This document shows, in pieces, positions 8,736 to 17,467 of a stretch of 64,000 nucleotides of DNA. Source of the stretch: Lentisalinibacter orientalis (GTDB taxonomy: Bacteria; Pseudomonadota; Gammaproteobacteria; Steroidobacterales; Woeseiaceae); assembly GCF_040706535.1 (NCBI RefSeq), contig NZ_JAPDRJ010000004.1, positions 310,001 to 374,000 of the forward strand. Direction: 5' to 3'. Numbering within the stretch: the first letter of the stretch is position 1; each line of letters starts with the position of its first letter. A program made the position numbers and the translations under genes. The notes under the pieces were generated by a model. The model ran no database searches. It was not told the DNA's origin and saw nothing but the letters and a program-made list of their open reading frames with translations.

Positions 8736-8870
8736 GCGCCGAGAATTCGCACCTTCTGCGGCCTCCGGTTCGATGTAATGACCGATCACGCGGTCGAGGT
8801 GCTACTGTCGTGCCTCATCATCGTTCCACGCGCCAGCGCGAGGCAGAGGAGGGGACAGACGCAAAGAAAA

Positions 8871-8894
8871 GGCCGGGAGATCGCTCTCCCGGCC
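8871..8894 (-). terminator. Intrinsic terminator for the decaheme cytochrome gene
   Basis: A perfect 10-base stem (GGCCGGGAGA / TCTCCCGGCC) with a 4-base loop is followed, reading on the minus strand, by TTTTCTTTG. It lies about 65 bases beyond the cytochrome stop codon. On the plus strand the U-run is poor, so it may only weakly stop read-through from the MFS gene. Confidence 0.75.
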
Positions 8895-8923
8895 GGAACG
8901 TTTTACTTCTTTGTTGGTGATGT

Positions 8924-8948
8924 GGGGTGGGCCTTTGCGGCCCACCCC
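8924..8948 (-). other. Second hairpin between the cytochrome stop and its terminator
   Basis: A perfect 10-base inverted repeat (GGGGTGGGCC / GGCCCACCCC) has a 5-base loop and begins 12 bases after the cytochrome stop. No T-run follows on the minus strand, so it is more likely a 3' mRNA-stabilising stem than a terminator. Confidence 0.55.
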
Positions 8949-8960
8949 GGTCACCTTGGT

Positions 8961-11273
8961 TTACCGCACTGCGTCGATTATCGTTTCGCGGCCCTCAGGG
9001 AATTCCTGCGGGGTCCAGCTGTTCTGGTACGCATGCGCCTTGATGGCAGCCTCGATCGACGGATCGCCGCTGCGGTGGCACGTGACGCAGGAGGACGTCT
9101 GGGCACCCTCGAGCACGTCGTTGACCTGATCACCGAACGGGGGTTCACCCGTCTCGATGGTCGAGGCCATTGCGTCCAGCGCGCTCGGCAGGATGGCGAA
9201 GCCGTCCACGTGGCAGGCGCCACAGGCGTTCAGCGCGCGCGGATAGGTCGGGCTGTGGAACGTGTGGTTCTGCAGCACCGGGTTACCCGTGCCGTCGTCC
9301 GAACCGAAGACCGGCAGATCACTGCCTGAACCCGGCCAGTTGAACAGCTGCGACTCCTCGCCGGCCCAGGCGTAGATGCCACGACCGCGGTAGATCACGA
9401 TCGGTGCCGTCGTTTCGCCGGCCGAGTGGACCGCATGCAGCATTTCCTTCATGCCGAAGTTCTGCCCGGCAAGGCCGTCATACGACTCAGAGGCATCGAC
9501 GTCGAAGGTATCGACGCGGACGTACTGGTCGTTGGCAGCCGTGTTGTGGCAGAGGTAGCACATGTCGACGTTATCGACACGGTTGCCACCGTGCTGGTAC
9601 ATCGAACCGACGTGGCACTGCAGGCACTCGCCCGAGTCGACCACGGCCCGACGTGCAGGCGCCGGAGCACCGTCACCCACCGTCCAGTCGTAGGTCGGCG
9701 TGAAGGCACGCACTGCCATGAGCGCGCCGCCGCCGAGCACGCTCGGAAGACGCGGTTTGCCCTGGATGGCTAAACGGCCGTACATGGCGTCGGTCTCATC
9801 GACCGGAACTACCGTCGTCGCGACGCCGCCGGCGCAGGTCGTATTGTCGACCGACACGCCTACCTGGGGCCCCGGCTGACCGGCGCTATTCGGGTTGGTG
9901 CCGAGGATGTAGTCGCCGCCCTGCGCGTAGTTACGCAGGATACTCAGGTTGCCGTTGCCGTCGGCGAAGAACACCGGGGCGCCGGCGCCTGCCGTGGCGT
10001 TACAGGGGTCGACGCCAACGCCGTCGTAGCTCGCCGTCCAGGAGATCGCCAGCTCAACACCGTCGTCGACGACGTCGGTGATCTGCCAGTCGATCTTCGC
10101 GCCTTCGGTCACGGAGGTGTCGACGCCATCGAAGATGATGCCGCCACGTTCCGTCGTCAGGCCGTTGTGGTAGTCGGCTACGGTGGCGCCCGCGGTGGAG
10201 CCGTTATGGCACTGCCCGCAGTCTGCCGTCTCCGGATTCGGGATCGTCAGGTGGAAGTCGAGGCCACCTTCGAAGCCGAAGCCGTCCATGCTGCCATGGC
10301 AAGTGAAGCAGCCGGCCCCGTTGACCGGCATGGCGTTCGCAGCCTCGAGGGCGGAGACGCCCGCTGCCGGGACGACACTGCTGTCGCTGTGGCAGACGCT
10401 GCAATTGGTCATGTAGGTCGGATAGGTGACGTCATATACGGTGTCACGCCGCGACAGGAACTCGCCATCCGGGAAGTTGTGCGAGTTGTGGATGCCGTGA
10501 ATGATCTCGGCCACTGCACCGTAGGACGGACGTTCGTCGTCAGGGGTTGCCGGATCATCGCTGCGATGGCAAACCACACAGGCGTCCACGGTCATGGGGG
10601 CGGAGTAGTGCCCACCGCGATTTTCGGGATCGAAGCGACCCGTTTCACCGCTGTCGCCGTGGCAGTCGACACACGCCTGGTTACTGGCGAGGCCGGCGCG
10701 CCCGAGGGGTGCCGGATAGTCACCGTAGGCCACGACCTCGAGGTCGTTGGCGCCGGTGCGCAGAATGGCCAGATAGCGAAGGTCTTCGCCGCCGAAGCGG
10801 GCCACGCCGTCGACGATCCGTATGCTGTAACTGCCGTCGCCGTTATTGGTGAACAGCGTCGGGTCAAGCTCGATTTCGTCGGTCAGGGTGGTGCGGTTGG
10901 TGCCATCGCCGGTGTATGCACGATAGAACGTTGCGTCGGTAGCAGGGGCACCGTCGACCTCGGCGCTGAAGCTCATCACCAGGTCCGCGCCGTCAGGCGT
11001 GACGGCGAAGTTGTCGAATGCTCCGAGCTCCATCAGCGCGTGGGCTACCGTGGCGTCGGCGTAGGAGCCGTCGCTATGGCAGACCGAGCAGGACTCGACT
11101 GGCGTTACAGCCGCATCATTGCCCGGAGGGCCTTCAGGCCCCGTGGGTCCCGTGGGGCCCTCGGGTCCCGTCGGGCCGGCTGCGCCCGGCGATCCGTCAT
11201 CGCCTTCGCAACCGGCTAATCCAAGAAAGGCGGCAAGCACGATGGTTGCCACCAGTTTCCAGTTTGCTTTCAT
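8961..11273 (-). CDS. OmcA/MtrC-family decaheme c-type cytochrome lipoprotein with collagen-like linker
   Basis: The 770-residue product has a lipoprotein signal (lipobox LAGC near residue 22), then about 25 residues of collagen-like Gly-X-Y triplets (GPTGPEGPTGPTGPEGPPG), then exactly ten CXXCH heme sites: CSVCH, CVDCH, CVVCH, CSVCH, CFTCH, CGQCH, CLQCH, CYLCH, CGACH and CVTCH. Five come before and five mark the second half, with beta-rich spacers, as in surface decaheme cytochromes that pass electrons to minerals or other extracellular acceptors. I chose ATG 11273 (GGAG 5-8 bases upstream) over the in-frame TTG at 11285. No MtrA- or MtrB-like partner is next to it. Family is clear; the electron acceptor is unknown. 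Confidence 0.93.
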   Translation of the reverse strand: MKANWKLVATIVLAAFLGLAGCEGDDGSPGAAGPTGPEGPTGPTGPEGPPGNDAAVTPVESCSVCHSDGSYADATVAHALMELGAFDNFAVTPDGADLVMSFSAEVDGAPATDATFYRAYTGDGTNRTTLTDEIELDPTLFTNNGDGSYSIRIVDGVARFGGEDLRYLAILRTGANDLEVVAYGDYPAPLGRAGLASNQACVDCHGDSGETGRFDPENRGGHYSAPMTVDACVVCHRSDDPATPDDERPSYGAVAEIIHGIHNSHNFPDGEFLSRRDTVYDVTYPTYMTNCSVCHSDSSVVPAAGVSALEAANAMPVNGAGCFTCHGSMDGFGFEGGLDFHLTIPNPETADCGQCHNGSTAGATVADYHNGLTTERGGIIFDGVDTSVTEGAKIDWQITDVVDDGVELAISWTASYDGVGVDPCNATAGAGAPVFFADGNGNLSILRNYAQGGDYILGTNPNSAGQPGPQVGVSVDNTTCAGGVATTVVPVDETDAMYGRLAIQGKPRLPSVLGGGALMAVRAFTPTYDWTVGDGAPAPARRAVVDSGECLQCHVGSMYQHGGNRVDNVDMCYLCHNTAANDQYVRVDTFDVDASESYDGLAGQNFGMKEMLHAVHSAGETTAPIVIYRGRGIYAWAGEESQLFNWPGSGSDLPVFGSDDGTGNPVLQNHTFHSPTYPRALNACGACHVDGFAILPSALDAMASTIETGEPPFGDQVNDVLEGAQTSSCVTCHRSGDPSIEAAIKAHAYQNSWTPQEFPEGRETIIDAVR

Positions 11274-11683
11274 TGTTGTCTCCAAAGGAAGTCAGGGCGC
11301 GACCCCATACAAGCGCGCATCCCGTATTGCTCCCTCCGAAGACCCCAATCGGAATGCTCAGAGCGAATTTTGAATACATGGAACCGCGTATCCAATCAGG
11401 ATAAGTACGCAGGTGAAATCTGAGCGGCAACAGTGATTTGAGCCACATTAGCAATGATTCGCATTCTGCATATCGTTCCCGAACCTGCCGGTCGTCGAAT
11501 GCGTCGGATGGCTGCCCGGTGCCCGCTCCGGGGATCGACGCGCGACGCGTCCACGCACTAGGGGTTCTTCCGAGTGCCTGCGGCATTCGCCATGCGGCTA
11601 AGATGCTGCCACGGCCGCGGGCTTTGCGCCCGGCGCGACGGGTGCGGCGCGGGACATCCAACCTGGCCAGAGGGCTCACGCTG
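11274..11683. promoter_or_regulatory. Divergent intergenic region with a Fur-box-like site
   Basis: These 410 bases separate the cytochrome gene from the aminopropyltransferase-like gene and hold no credible gene. The segment 11450-11468 contains AATGAT-TCG-CATT, which matches the core of a Fur box in 11 of 19 positions. It sits about 180 bases upstream of the cytochrome start. A TAAGAT hexamer at about 11606 is a possible -10 for the plus-strand gene. The middle part is less GC-rich than the flanking genes. Confidence 0.4.
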
Positions 11684-14089
11684 ATGGTTTGGACCCTGAG
11701 CAACAGGCTGCTCTTTACAGCTATCTTTGTCTCGGGCGCTTCGGCGCTGATCTACCAGCTGATCTGGGTGCGCCTGCTGGGGCTCGTCTTCGGCGTCAGC
11801 AGCTTCGCCGTCGCCACGGTGGTTGCCGTGTTCCTGCTGGGATTGGGACTCGGCAGCTACTACTTCGGCAAGTGGTCGGAGCGCACCCGCGACCCGCTGC
11901 GCATCTACCTCTACGTGGAGCTGGGTATCGCAGCCACCTCGCTGCTCGCTTTCGTGGTGATCGAGACGCTGCCCGTCTACCGCTATCTGTACGAATATGC
12001 CTATAACAATCTCGGCTTTTACGGCCTCTCGCTCGCGCGGCTGCTGCTATCGACCCTGGTGCTGCTGCCGCCGGTGTTCCTGATCGGCGGCAGCATGCCG
12101 CTGCTCGCCAAGTATTTCCTGCGTAACCCCGAGGAGCTTGGCTCCAGCTTCAGCAGACTCTATTACGTCAACACGCTCGGCGCCGCCGCCGGCGTCCTGC
12201 TGACCGGCTTCGTGCTGGTGCGCTGGCTGGGTGTGACCGGCACGCTGATGACTGCCGTCGCCGGCAACCTGCTGGTCGCCCTGATCATCGGCCTGAGCAG
12301 GCGCGGCGCGCAGGATCCGGATCCGGTCGGCGGCGAGAAGGCGCCGTACTCCTACATGCTGGTCTTCCTGTTCCTCGCCGGCTTCATCTCGCTGGGCTAC
12401 GAGATGCTGTGGGTGCGCATCCTCTCGACCTACGGGCTGTCGACCTCGCAGGCTTTCGCGCTGATCCTCGCCGGCTTCCTGCTCGGTTTCTCGGTCGGAG
12501 CATGGATCGTGGCGAGTAGGGTGGACCGGCGTCGCGATCTCGAGTCCTGGTTCAGCGCCGTGTCGATCGTGACGGCCCTGAGCGGCGCCGTGGTATTGCT
12601 CATCTTCCGCCAGTTCGAGCAGCTGACCATCATGCTGGCGGATGCGACCCCGGCCGGCCAGCTCACACTTGGCATGGGCCTGGCGTTCACGGTCTCGTTC
12701 ATCCCGGCGGTGTTCATGGGCATCCTGTTCCCGCTGGGCGTGCGCATCTACGCCCGGGACGTGGACCGCATCGGCGCGAAGGCCGGCGCCACGTTCTTCT
12801 CCAACACACTCGGCTGCGTACTCGGCAGCCTGCTGACGGGCTTCGTGCTGATTCCCTTCGTGGGCATGTGGAATACGACGCTGATCCTTGTCAATCTCAG
12901 CCTGCTGATCGCGCTGGCGTTCCTGCTGCGCGGCGACCGGCCAGCCAGGATGCAATGGGTATCGCTGGTGGTGGTCGCCGCCGTCGCCAACCTGCTGGTG
13001 TTCGCCGACAGCAAGTCCTTCCATGCCGAACTCAGGGGCCGCGACCTGGTGACCGCGGCCGAGGGTTTCGACGTCATCTATTATGCGGAGGGCCTGTCGG
13101 GCACGGTCACCGCCGTCGAGCGGGACGCCTATCGCGGCCTGTTCGTCGACGGCCAGAACGTCTCCGGGACCGACCTCGTGCTGCTCGCCGACTCGAAGAT
13201 GCTGGCCCACGTGCCGCTGCTGCTGGCCGAGGATCCGACGGTGGCGCTGACGGTGGGCTACGGCACCGGCACCACTTCCGGCAGCATGCTGCTGCATGAC
13301 GTCGAGGTGCATGCGGTCGAGATCGAGCAGAAGATCATCGACGCGGCGCCGCTGTTCGGCGATGTCAACTACCACTCCTATGCGGACCCCGATCTGAGAC
13401 TCGTTCTCGATGACGCCCGCAACTACATCGCCGCCACCGATCAGGCGTTCTCCGCCATCGTCACCGACGTGACCAACCTCAAGTACAAGCGCAACCCGTA
13501 CCTGTACACGCGCGAGTACTTCGAGATCATGCGCGATGCTCTGACCCCCGAAGGCGTCGCCGCCGCCTGGCTGCCGGTCGGCGGCCTGTCCTTCGAGGAT
13601 CTGCGTATCCTGATCGCTACCTTCGACGACGTCTTCCCGCACACCACGGCCTGGTATTTCACCCAGTTTCCGACCCACTTCATCATCCTGGTCGGCACGC
13701 CGGAGCCGACCCGGGTGAACCTGCCGCAGCTGCGGCAGAGGATGCAGGCGGTCGAGCGCGACCTGCGCAGCCTCGAGGTGGACAACGTCTACGAGCTCGC
13801 CAGCATGTTGCTGCTCGGCGAGAGCGACGTCGACGCGCTGGTCGCCGGCGCGCCCTTGCACACGGATAACCGGCCCATCCTCGAGTACTCCGACATGGCT
13901 CTCTACAATGTGGAGGACGTGGCGCCGAACCTGGGCCGGCTGCTCGAGTACCAGCAGGAGGACCTGCTCGAGTACTTCATCGGGACCGAGCGGGAACTCA
14001 GCGCGCTCGAGGATCACTTCAGGCTCTATACCCGCTATTATCAGAACTACATCGAGCTGTACGAGCAACAAAGCGATCCGCGCGGATAG
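11684..14089 (+). CDS. Membrane-fused spermidine-synthase-like protein
   Basis: The 801-residue protein has a long N-terminal half made of many hydrophobic helices (about residues 1-430) in the pattern annotated as fused MFS/spermidine synthase. A C-terminal Rossmann domain (about 500-760) resembles spermidine synthase, with the nucleotide-binding GYGTGTTSG loop and a VTDVTNLKY segment in place of the usual catalytic D-x-x-D-P. The altered motif suggests that it may not make spermidine. I used ATG 11684 because the signal-less first helix begins there and residues encoded further upstream look non-coding. It is monocistronic. Function of this family is poorly known. Confidence 0.8.
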   Translation: MVWTLSNRLLFTAIFVSGASALIYQLIWVRLLGLVFGVSSFAVATVVAVFLLGLGLGSYYFGKWSERTRDPLRIYLYVELGIAATSLLAFVVIETLPVYRYLYEYAYNNLGFYGLSLARLLLSTLVLLPPVFLIGGSMPLLAKYFLRNPEELGSSFSRLYYVNTLGAAAGVLLTGFVLVRWLGVTGTLMTAVAGNLLVALIIGLSRRGAQDPDPVGGEKAPYSYMLVFLFLAGFISLGYEMLWVRILSTYGLSTSQAFALILAGFLLGFSVGAWIVASRVDRRRDLESWFSAVSIVTALSGAVVLLIFRQFEQLTIMLADATPAGQLTLGMGLAFTVSFIPAVFMGILFPLGVRIYARDVDRIGAKAGATFFSNTLGCVLGSLLTGFVLIPFVGMWNTTLILVNLSLLIALAFLLRGDRPARMQWVSLVVVAAVANLLVFADSKSFHAELRGRDLVTAAEGFDVIYYAEGLSGTVTAVERDAYRGLFVDGQNVSGTDLVLLADSKMLAHVPLLLAEDPTVALTVGYGTGTTSGSMLLHDVEVHAVEIEQKIIDAAPLFGDVNYHSYADPDLRLVLDDARNYIAATDQAFSAIVTDVTNLKYKRNPYLYTREYFEIMRDALTPEGVAAAWLPVGGLSFEDLRILIATFDDVFPHTTAWYFTQFPTHFIILVGTPEPTRVNLPQLRQRMQAVERDLRSLEVDNVYELASMLLLGESDVDALVAGAPLHTDNRPILEYSDMALYNVEDVAPNLGRLLEYQQEDLLEYFIGTERELSALEDHFRLYTRYYQNYIELYEQQSDPRG

Positions 14090-14137
14090 GAGCGCGAGAC
14101 CGCAGGTCCGGCACCCAAACCGCCGGAGAAAGGTAAG

Positions 14138-14157
14138 AGAGGGCCCTCGGGCCCTCT
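14138..14157 (+). terminator. Possible terminator after the spermidine-synthase-like gene
   Basis: AGAGGGCCC and GGGCCCTCT form a strong stem followed by only three T residues. It is 49 bases after the stop codon and also lies beyond the end of the convergent gene, so it could serve both directions weakly. Confidence 0.45.
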
Positions 14158-14249
14158 TTGCGGACATCGGACGAGGTGCGGAGCCTTCGATCTGGCAGGG
14201 CCGATTACCCGACGCTTCCGCCGATGCACCTTGCGGTCCGGACCCTGGT

Positions 14250-15434
14250 CTATGCGGTCGCTTTCCCGGTCCCGGCGCCGGACTGCCCGAGCACTTCGTC
14301 CTCGACGGCCCACAGGCGGTCCTGGCCCCAGACGGCCGCGTCGCCGACCCGGAAGCTGGGGACGCCCCACAGGCCGAGCCCGAGCAGTTCCTCCTGGTTG
14401 GCCTCGGCGACGGCTCGCCAGTCGTCGCTGTCGAGGTGATGACGCGCCTGCTGCCAGTCCAGGCCGGCTTCCGTGACGATGCGCGCCAGGCCCCGGTCGC
14501 TGCCGGCATCGATGCCTCTGGACCACACGCCGCGCATGAAGGCGAGGCAGTATTCGTAGCCGCGCCCCTCCGCGATGACCCAGGGCAGCAGGGAATAACC
14601 GCGTTCCACCGGTTTGCCCAGGGGGTCGGCGATGCGGCCGAACGCCACACCGAGTCGCCGGGCTTCGCGGGCGACGTCGGTGACGATGTAGCGGCTCTTC
14701 ATCTTCGGCACCGGCAGTCCCCGCATGCGCATCGGCAGCACGTAACGCAGCTGCAGCCGGGCGCCGCAGGCGTCGGCGAGGGTCCTGACCCGCTCCGCGG
14801 CGATGTAGGTATACGGACTGCGGAACGACAGGAACCAGTGAATGTCCGGCGGTCGCGCGGAGGCGGGCGGGGCTGCCGCGGGCGAGGGCACGGCCGGTGG
14901 CGCGAACAGCGGTTCGCCCGGCGCGCCGGTGCGGCGCGCTCCCAGATCGGCGAGCCGCGACTCCAGGTAGTGCAGCCTGTCGAGGCCCCAGTACCACTCG
15001 CCCTCGTAATGCAGCGTGGCGCCGAGATAGTGGCCGAGCTGCTCGCGACGCGCATCTCCCCCGGTTCGCGCACCGGCGATCAGTTCCCGGACCGCCGCAT
15101 CCTCCGCATCCGGATCCAGCCCGGCGCGGGCCGCGAGGCGGGCGGCATCGACACGGGCCCATTCGACCAGTCGCTCGCGCTCCGGCGCTGCCCAGTCGGG
15201 CGGCGGGCCGACGAGCCAGACTCTCAGTTCCGCGTCGTAGCGCTCGACGAAACCGGGCAATGCCTGCGCGAGCAGGCGCGAATGGGGGTCGTCCGGCTGG
15301 TGGAAGTACTCCACGACGTGGGGGCGTCCTTCCCTGCGCCGGCGCGCCTCCGCCCTTCTTCGCAGCTTCCGGAGGCGCGCCTCGCCGAGGAAGGACTCGG
15401 TCAGGCGCGAGACGATCGCCGTCTTCAGTGACAT
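14250..15434 (-). CDS. DsbA-family / 2-hydroxychromene-2-carboxylate isomerase-like protein, apparently with two thioredoxin folds
   Basis: Residues about 195-390 match the HCCA-isomerase / kappa-GST branch of the DsbA superfamily: WFLSFRSPYTYIA at the start, a helical insert, and GLWGVPSFRVGD with the cis-proline near the end. The N-terminal half (about 45-180) looks like a second, diverged thioredoxin-type domain (VVEYFHQPDDPHS), giving a 394-residue protein about twice the usual length. Neither half has a CXXC redox pair; the second has the serine (SPY) used by glutathione-dependent isomerases. I chose ATG 15434 because GGGGGA lies about 10 bases upstream; an in-frame ATG at 15461 has no ribosome site. 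Substrate unknown. Confidence 0.75.
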   Translation of the reverse strand: MSLKTAIVSRLTESFLGEARLRKLRRRAEARRRREGRPHVVEYFHQPDDPHSRLLAQALPGFVERYDAELRVWLVGPPPDWAAPERERLVEWARVDAARLAARAGLDPDAEDAAVRELIAGARTGGDARREQLGHYLGATLHYEGEWYWGLDRLHYLESRLADLGARRTGAPGEPLFAPPAVPSPAAAPPASARPPDIHWFLSFRSPYTYIAAERVRTLADACGARLQLRYVLPMRMRGLPVPKMKSRYIVTDVAREARRLGVAFGRIADPLGKPVERGYSLLPWVIAEGRGYEYCLAFMRGVWSRGIDAGSDRGLARIVTEAGLDWQQARHHLDSDDWRAVAEANQEELLGLGLWGVPSFRVGDAAVWGQDRLWAVEDEVLGQSGAGTGKATA

Positions 15435-15583
15435 TCGCTGGTTCCCCCGTGGACGTTCCATCGGGATGGTAATCGAAGGGTGTCATTACGACCATTGCGA
15501 CCAGGCCGACCACCGCCACAACCGCGCCCAATCTGTGAACCGGGTCCGACCGGCCCGTCAGGCGTGCCGCTAGACTGCAAGCC

Positions 15584-16846
15584 ATGTCAGCGATTCCCCT
15601 AACAGACGCCACCGCGGGCGGGCAGGCGACTCCCTTCGTCCTCGGCCGCCAGCCCATCCTCGACCGCAGCGGCAACACCGTCGCCTACGAGCTTCTGTTC
15701 CGGTCGCCGGGCGGCGAGCCTTTCCCCGGCGACCAGCTGGCCACGGCCCGCGTGGTCACCCAGGCGTTTTCCGAGCTGGGCCTCGAGGCGGTCCTCGGCG
15801 CCTGCCGCGGCTATATCAACTTCGATGCCGAGAGCCTGCATTCGGAGCTGCCGGAGGCGCTGCCGCCGGAGCGCATCATGCTGGAGATCCTGGAGAGCGT
15901 GGAGATCACGCCCGATCTCGTGCAGCGCTGCTCCCAGCTCAGGGGGCAGGGTTTCCGCTTCGCGCTGGACGACGTCACGCGCCTGGACGACTCCCACGAG
16001 GCGATACTGCCGCTGGTCGACGTCATCAAGGTGGACGTGCACGAGGTCGCGACGGATGAGCTCGGCGACATCGTCCGGGCCGTGCAGCGGCCCGGCATGC
16101 AGCTGCTTGCGGAGAAGGTGGACACGCCGGACCGTGCGGCGCAGTGCAAGCGCCTCGGTTTCGACCTGTTCCAGGGCTTTTTCTTCGCCCGGCCGGTCCT
16201 GCTCGAGGGGCGCGCGGCGGACCCGTCACGCCAGAATCTCATCCGCCTCCTGCAGCAGATCCTGGGTGACACCGAGATCGCGGACATCGAGGAGACGGTG
16301 AAGCACCTGCCGGAGCTGGGCTACAAGCTGATCCGGCTGGTGAATTCCGCGGGCATGGGACTGCGCCACAGGGTCGACAGCCTGTCCCACGCGCTCGTGC
16401 TCCTGGGCCGCCGCCGGCTGCAGCGCTGGCTCCAGGTGATGCTGTTCGCCCAGGACGGCAACGCGGACTTCCCGAGCCCGCTGCTGACCCTGGCGGCTGC
16501 GCGGGGGCGGCTCATGGAGCTGATGTCGGAGCGGGTAGCCCCCGACCCGGCCTATGCCGACCGGGCGTTCATGACGGGCATCCTGTCCCTGCTGGACACG
16601 CTGATCGGCGCGCCGCTGGCCGATATCCTGGCACCGCTGCCGCTGCAGGACGACGTGCGCGACGCGTTGCTGTGGCGCAGCGGCGACCTGGGGCTGCTGC
16701 TGTCGCTGACCGAGGCCCTGGAGCGGGACGAGCCTGCCGGGGCGGCACAGCTGGTGGAGCAGTGCGGCGGCCTGGATATGGAGGTGCTGGCGCGGCTGCA
16801 GGTCGACGCCATGAGCTGGGCCGCCGACGTCGGCCGGGCCGACTGA
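15584..16846 (+). CDS. EAL-HDOD signalling protein with degenerate EAL domain (YuxH type)
   Basis: Residues about 15-205 are an EAL domain in which the signature is YELLFR rather than EALLR, and several metal ligands of active c-di-GMP phosphodiesterases are not evident; LAEKVDT and FDLFQGFFFARP are retained. Residues about 215-400 are an HDOD domain (LVNSAGMGLRHRVDSLSHALVLLG). This two-domain architecture is widespread in gammaproteobacteria and is thought to bind rather than hydrolyse nucleotide signals. The 420-residue length is standard. A TAGACT hexamer shortly upstream of the ATG may be its -10. The gene stands alone between a minus-strand neighbour and hpf. Confidence 0.88.
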   Translation: MSAIPLTDATAGGQATPFVLGRQPILDRSGNTVAYELLFRSPGGEPFPGDQLATARVVTQAFSELGLEAVLGACRGYINFDAESLHSELPEALPPERIMLEILESVEITPDLVQRCSQLRGQGFRFALDDVTRLDDSHEAILPLVDVIKVDVHEVATDELGDIVRAVQRPGMQLLAEKVDTPDRAAQCKRLGFDLFQGFFFARPVLLEGRAADPSRQNLIRLLQQILGDTEIADIEETVKHLPELGYKLIRLVNSAGMGLRHRVDSLSHALVLLGRRRLQRWLQVMLFAQDGNADFPSPLLTLAAARGRLMELMSERVAPDPAYADRAFMTGILSLLDTLIGAPLADILAPLPLQDDVRDALLWRSGDLGLLLSLTEALERDEPAGAAQLVEQCGGLDMEVLARLQVDAMSWAADVGRAD

Positions 16847-16919
16847 CGCGGCCGTATCGCACGCGAGGGACTCTGTTACGCTGTGGCCAGATACTCCCTG
16901 TGACGAAAGGAGCGCAGCA

Positions 16920-17252
16920 GTGCAGACACCACCGGAGATCCACTTCCACGACATGGACCGCTCGGAAGCGGTGGAACAGGCCGTCAGGGAACGCGCGGCC
17001 AAGCTCGAGAAATTCTACGACCGCATCACCAGCTGTCATGTATACGTGCACGCCGTGCAGCGCAATCAGCGGCAGGGCAACGTCTACGAGGTGCGCCTGG
17101 AGGTGCGGGTGCCGGGGACGGAGCTGGCCGTGAGTAACCGGCCCGGAGACCGTCACGCCCACGAGGACGTCTACGTGGCAGTGCGCGATGCCTTCGATGC
17201 CATGGAGCGCCAGCTCAAGGCCTGGAAAGAGAAGGCGTCCGCCACCGGCTGA
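16920..17252 (+). CDS. hpf: Ribosome hibernation-promoting factor, short form (HPF/YfiA family)
   Basis: The 110-residue protein has the beta-alpha-beta-beta-beta-alpha HPF fold, with basic and conserved patches around KLEKFYDRITSCHVYVH and the late AVRDAFDAMERQLK helix. It lacks the C-terminal dimerisation domain of long HPF, so it is a short form that blocks the decoding centre and supports 100S or 70S inactive ribosomes. The start is GTG with AAAGGAG at good spacing. It lies before the SRP RNA rather than beside rpoN, its common location in enterics and pseudomonads. The family is clear; whether it acts as HPF or as YfiA/RaiA is not resolvable here. Confidence 0.87.
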   Translation: MQTPPEIHFHDMDRSEAVEQAVRERAAKLEKFYDRITSCHVYVHAVQRNQRQGNVYEVRLEVRVPGTELAVSNRPGDRHAHEDVYVAVRDAFDAMERQLKAWKEKASATG

Positions 17253-17312
17253 AACCCGGCCGCCGCGAGGGCGCCGCCGCCGACGGGGGATGAATCCTCG
17301 CCGGATCACTGA

Positions 17313-17318
17313 GATAAT
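17313..17318 (+). promoter_or_regulatory. Probable -10 element of the SRP RNA gene
   Basis: GATAAT lies 6-8 bases before the predicted 5' end of the 4.5S RNA. No convincing -35 box is visible at 17-base spacing. Confidence 0.55.
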
Positions 17319-17323
17319 GACGC

Positions 17324-17436
17324 CTGGTCCGCGTCGGTTGCCCCGCGACGGTCAGCCGTGAACCCCGTCAGGCCCGGAAGGGAGCAGCGGCAGCGGTGAC
17401 ACCGGGTGCCGGGGACGAGCTGGCGCGGGCCTCTTC
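17324..17436 (+). ncRNA. ffs: Signal recognition particle 4.5S RNA
   Basis: The region contains the conserved SRP apical domain, with GTCAGGCCCGGAAGGGAGCA at 17367-17386 and the pairing strand GTGCCGGGGACGAGCTGG at about 17406-17423. The outer stem pairs GGTCCGC (from about 17326) with GCGGGCC (ending about 17432). Size, about 113 nucleotides, equals the E. coli RNA. It binds Ffh and targets membrane proteins. It immediately precedes dnaX, the ancestral gammaproteobacterial order. Exact ends are estimated from the stem. Confidence 0.93.
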
Positions 17437-17449
17437 ATTCTCTATCTGT

Positions 17450-17467
17450 AGGAGGGCCTTCAGGCCC
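17450..17467 (+). promoter_or_regulatory. dnaX ribosome site inside a hairpin
   Basis: The ribosome site AGGAGGG (17450-17456) overlaps the 5' arm of a perfect five-base stem, GGGCC-TTCA-GGCCC (17454-17467), 6 bases before the dnaX ATG. Folding would hide the last bases of the site and may lower dnaX translation. Confidence 0.5.

Noticed and set aside
10167..11219. Long plus-strand frame opposite the decaheme cytochrome
   Set aside because: The minus strand encodes ten CXXCH motifs and a lipoprotein signal; the plus-strand translation is a valine/arginine-rich shadow.
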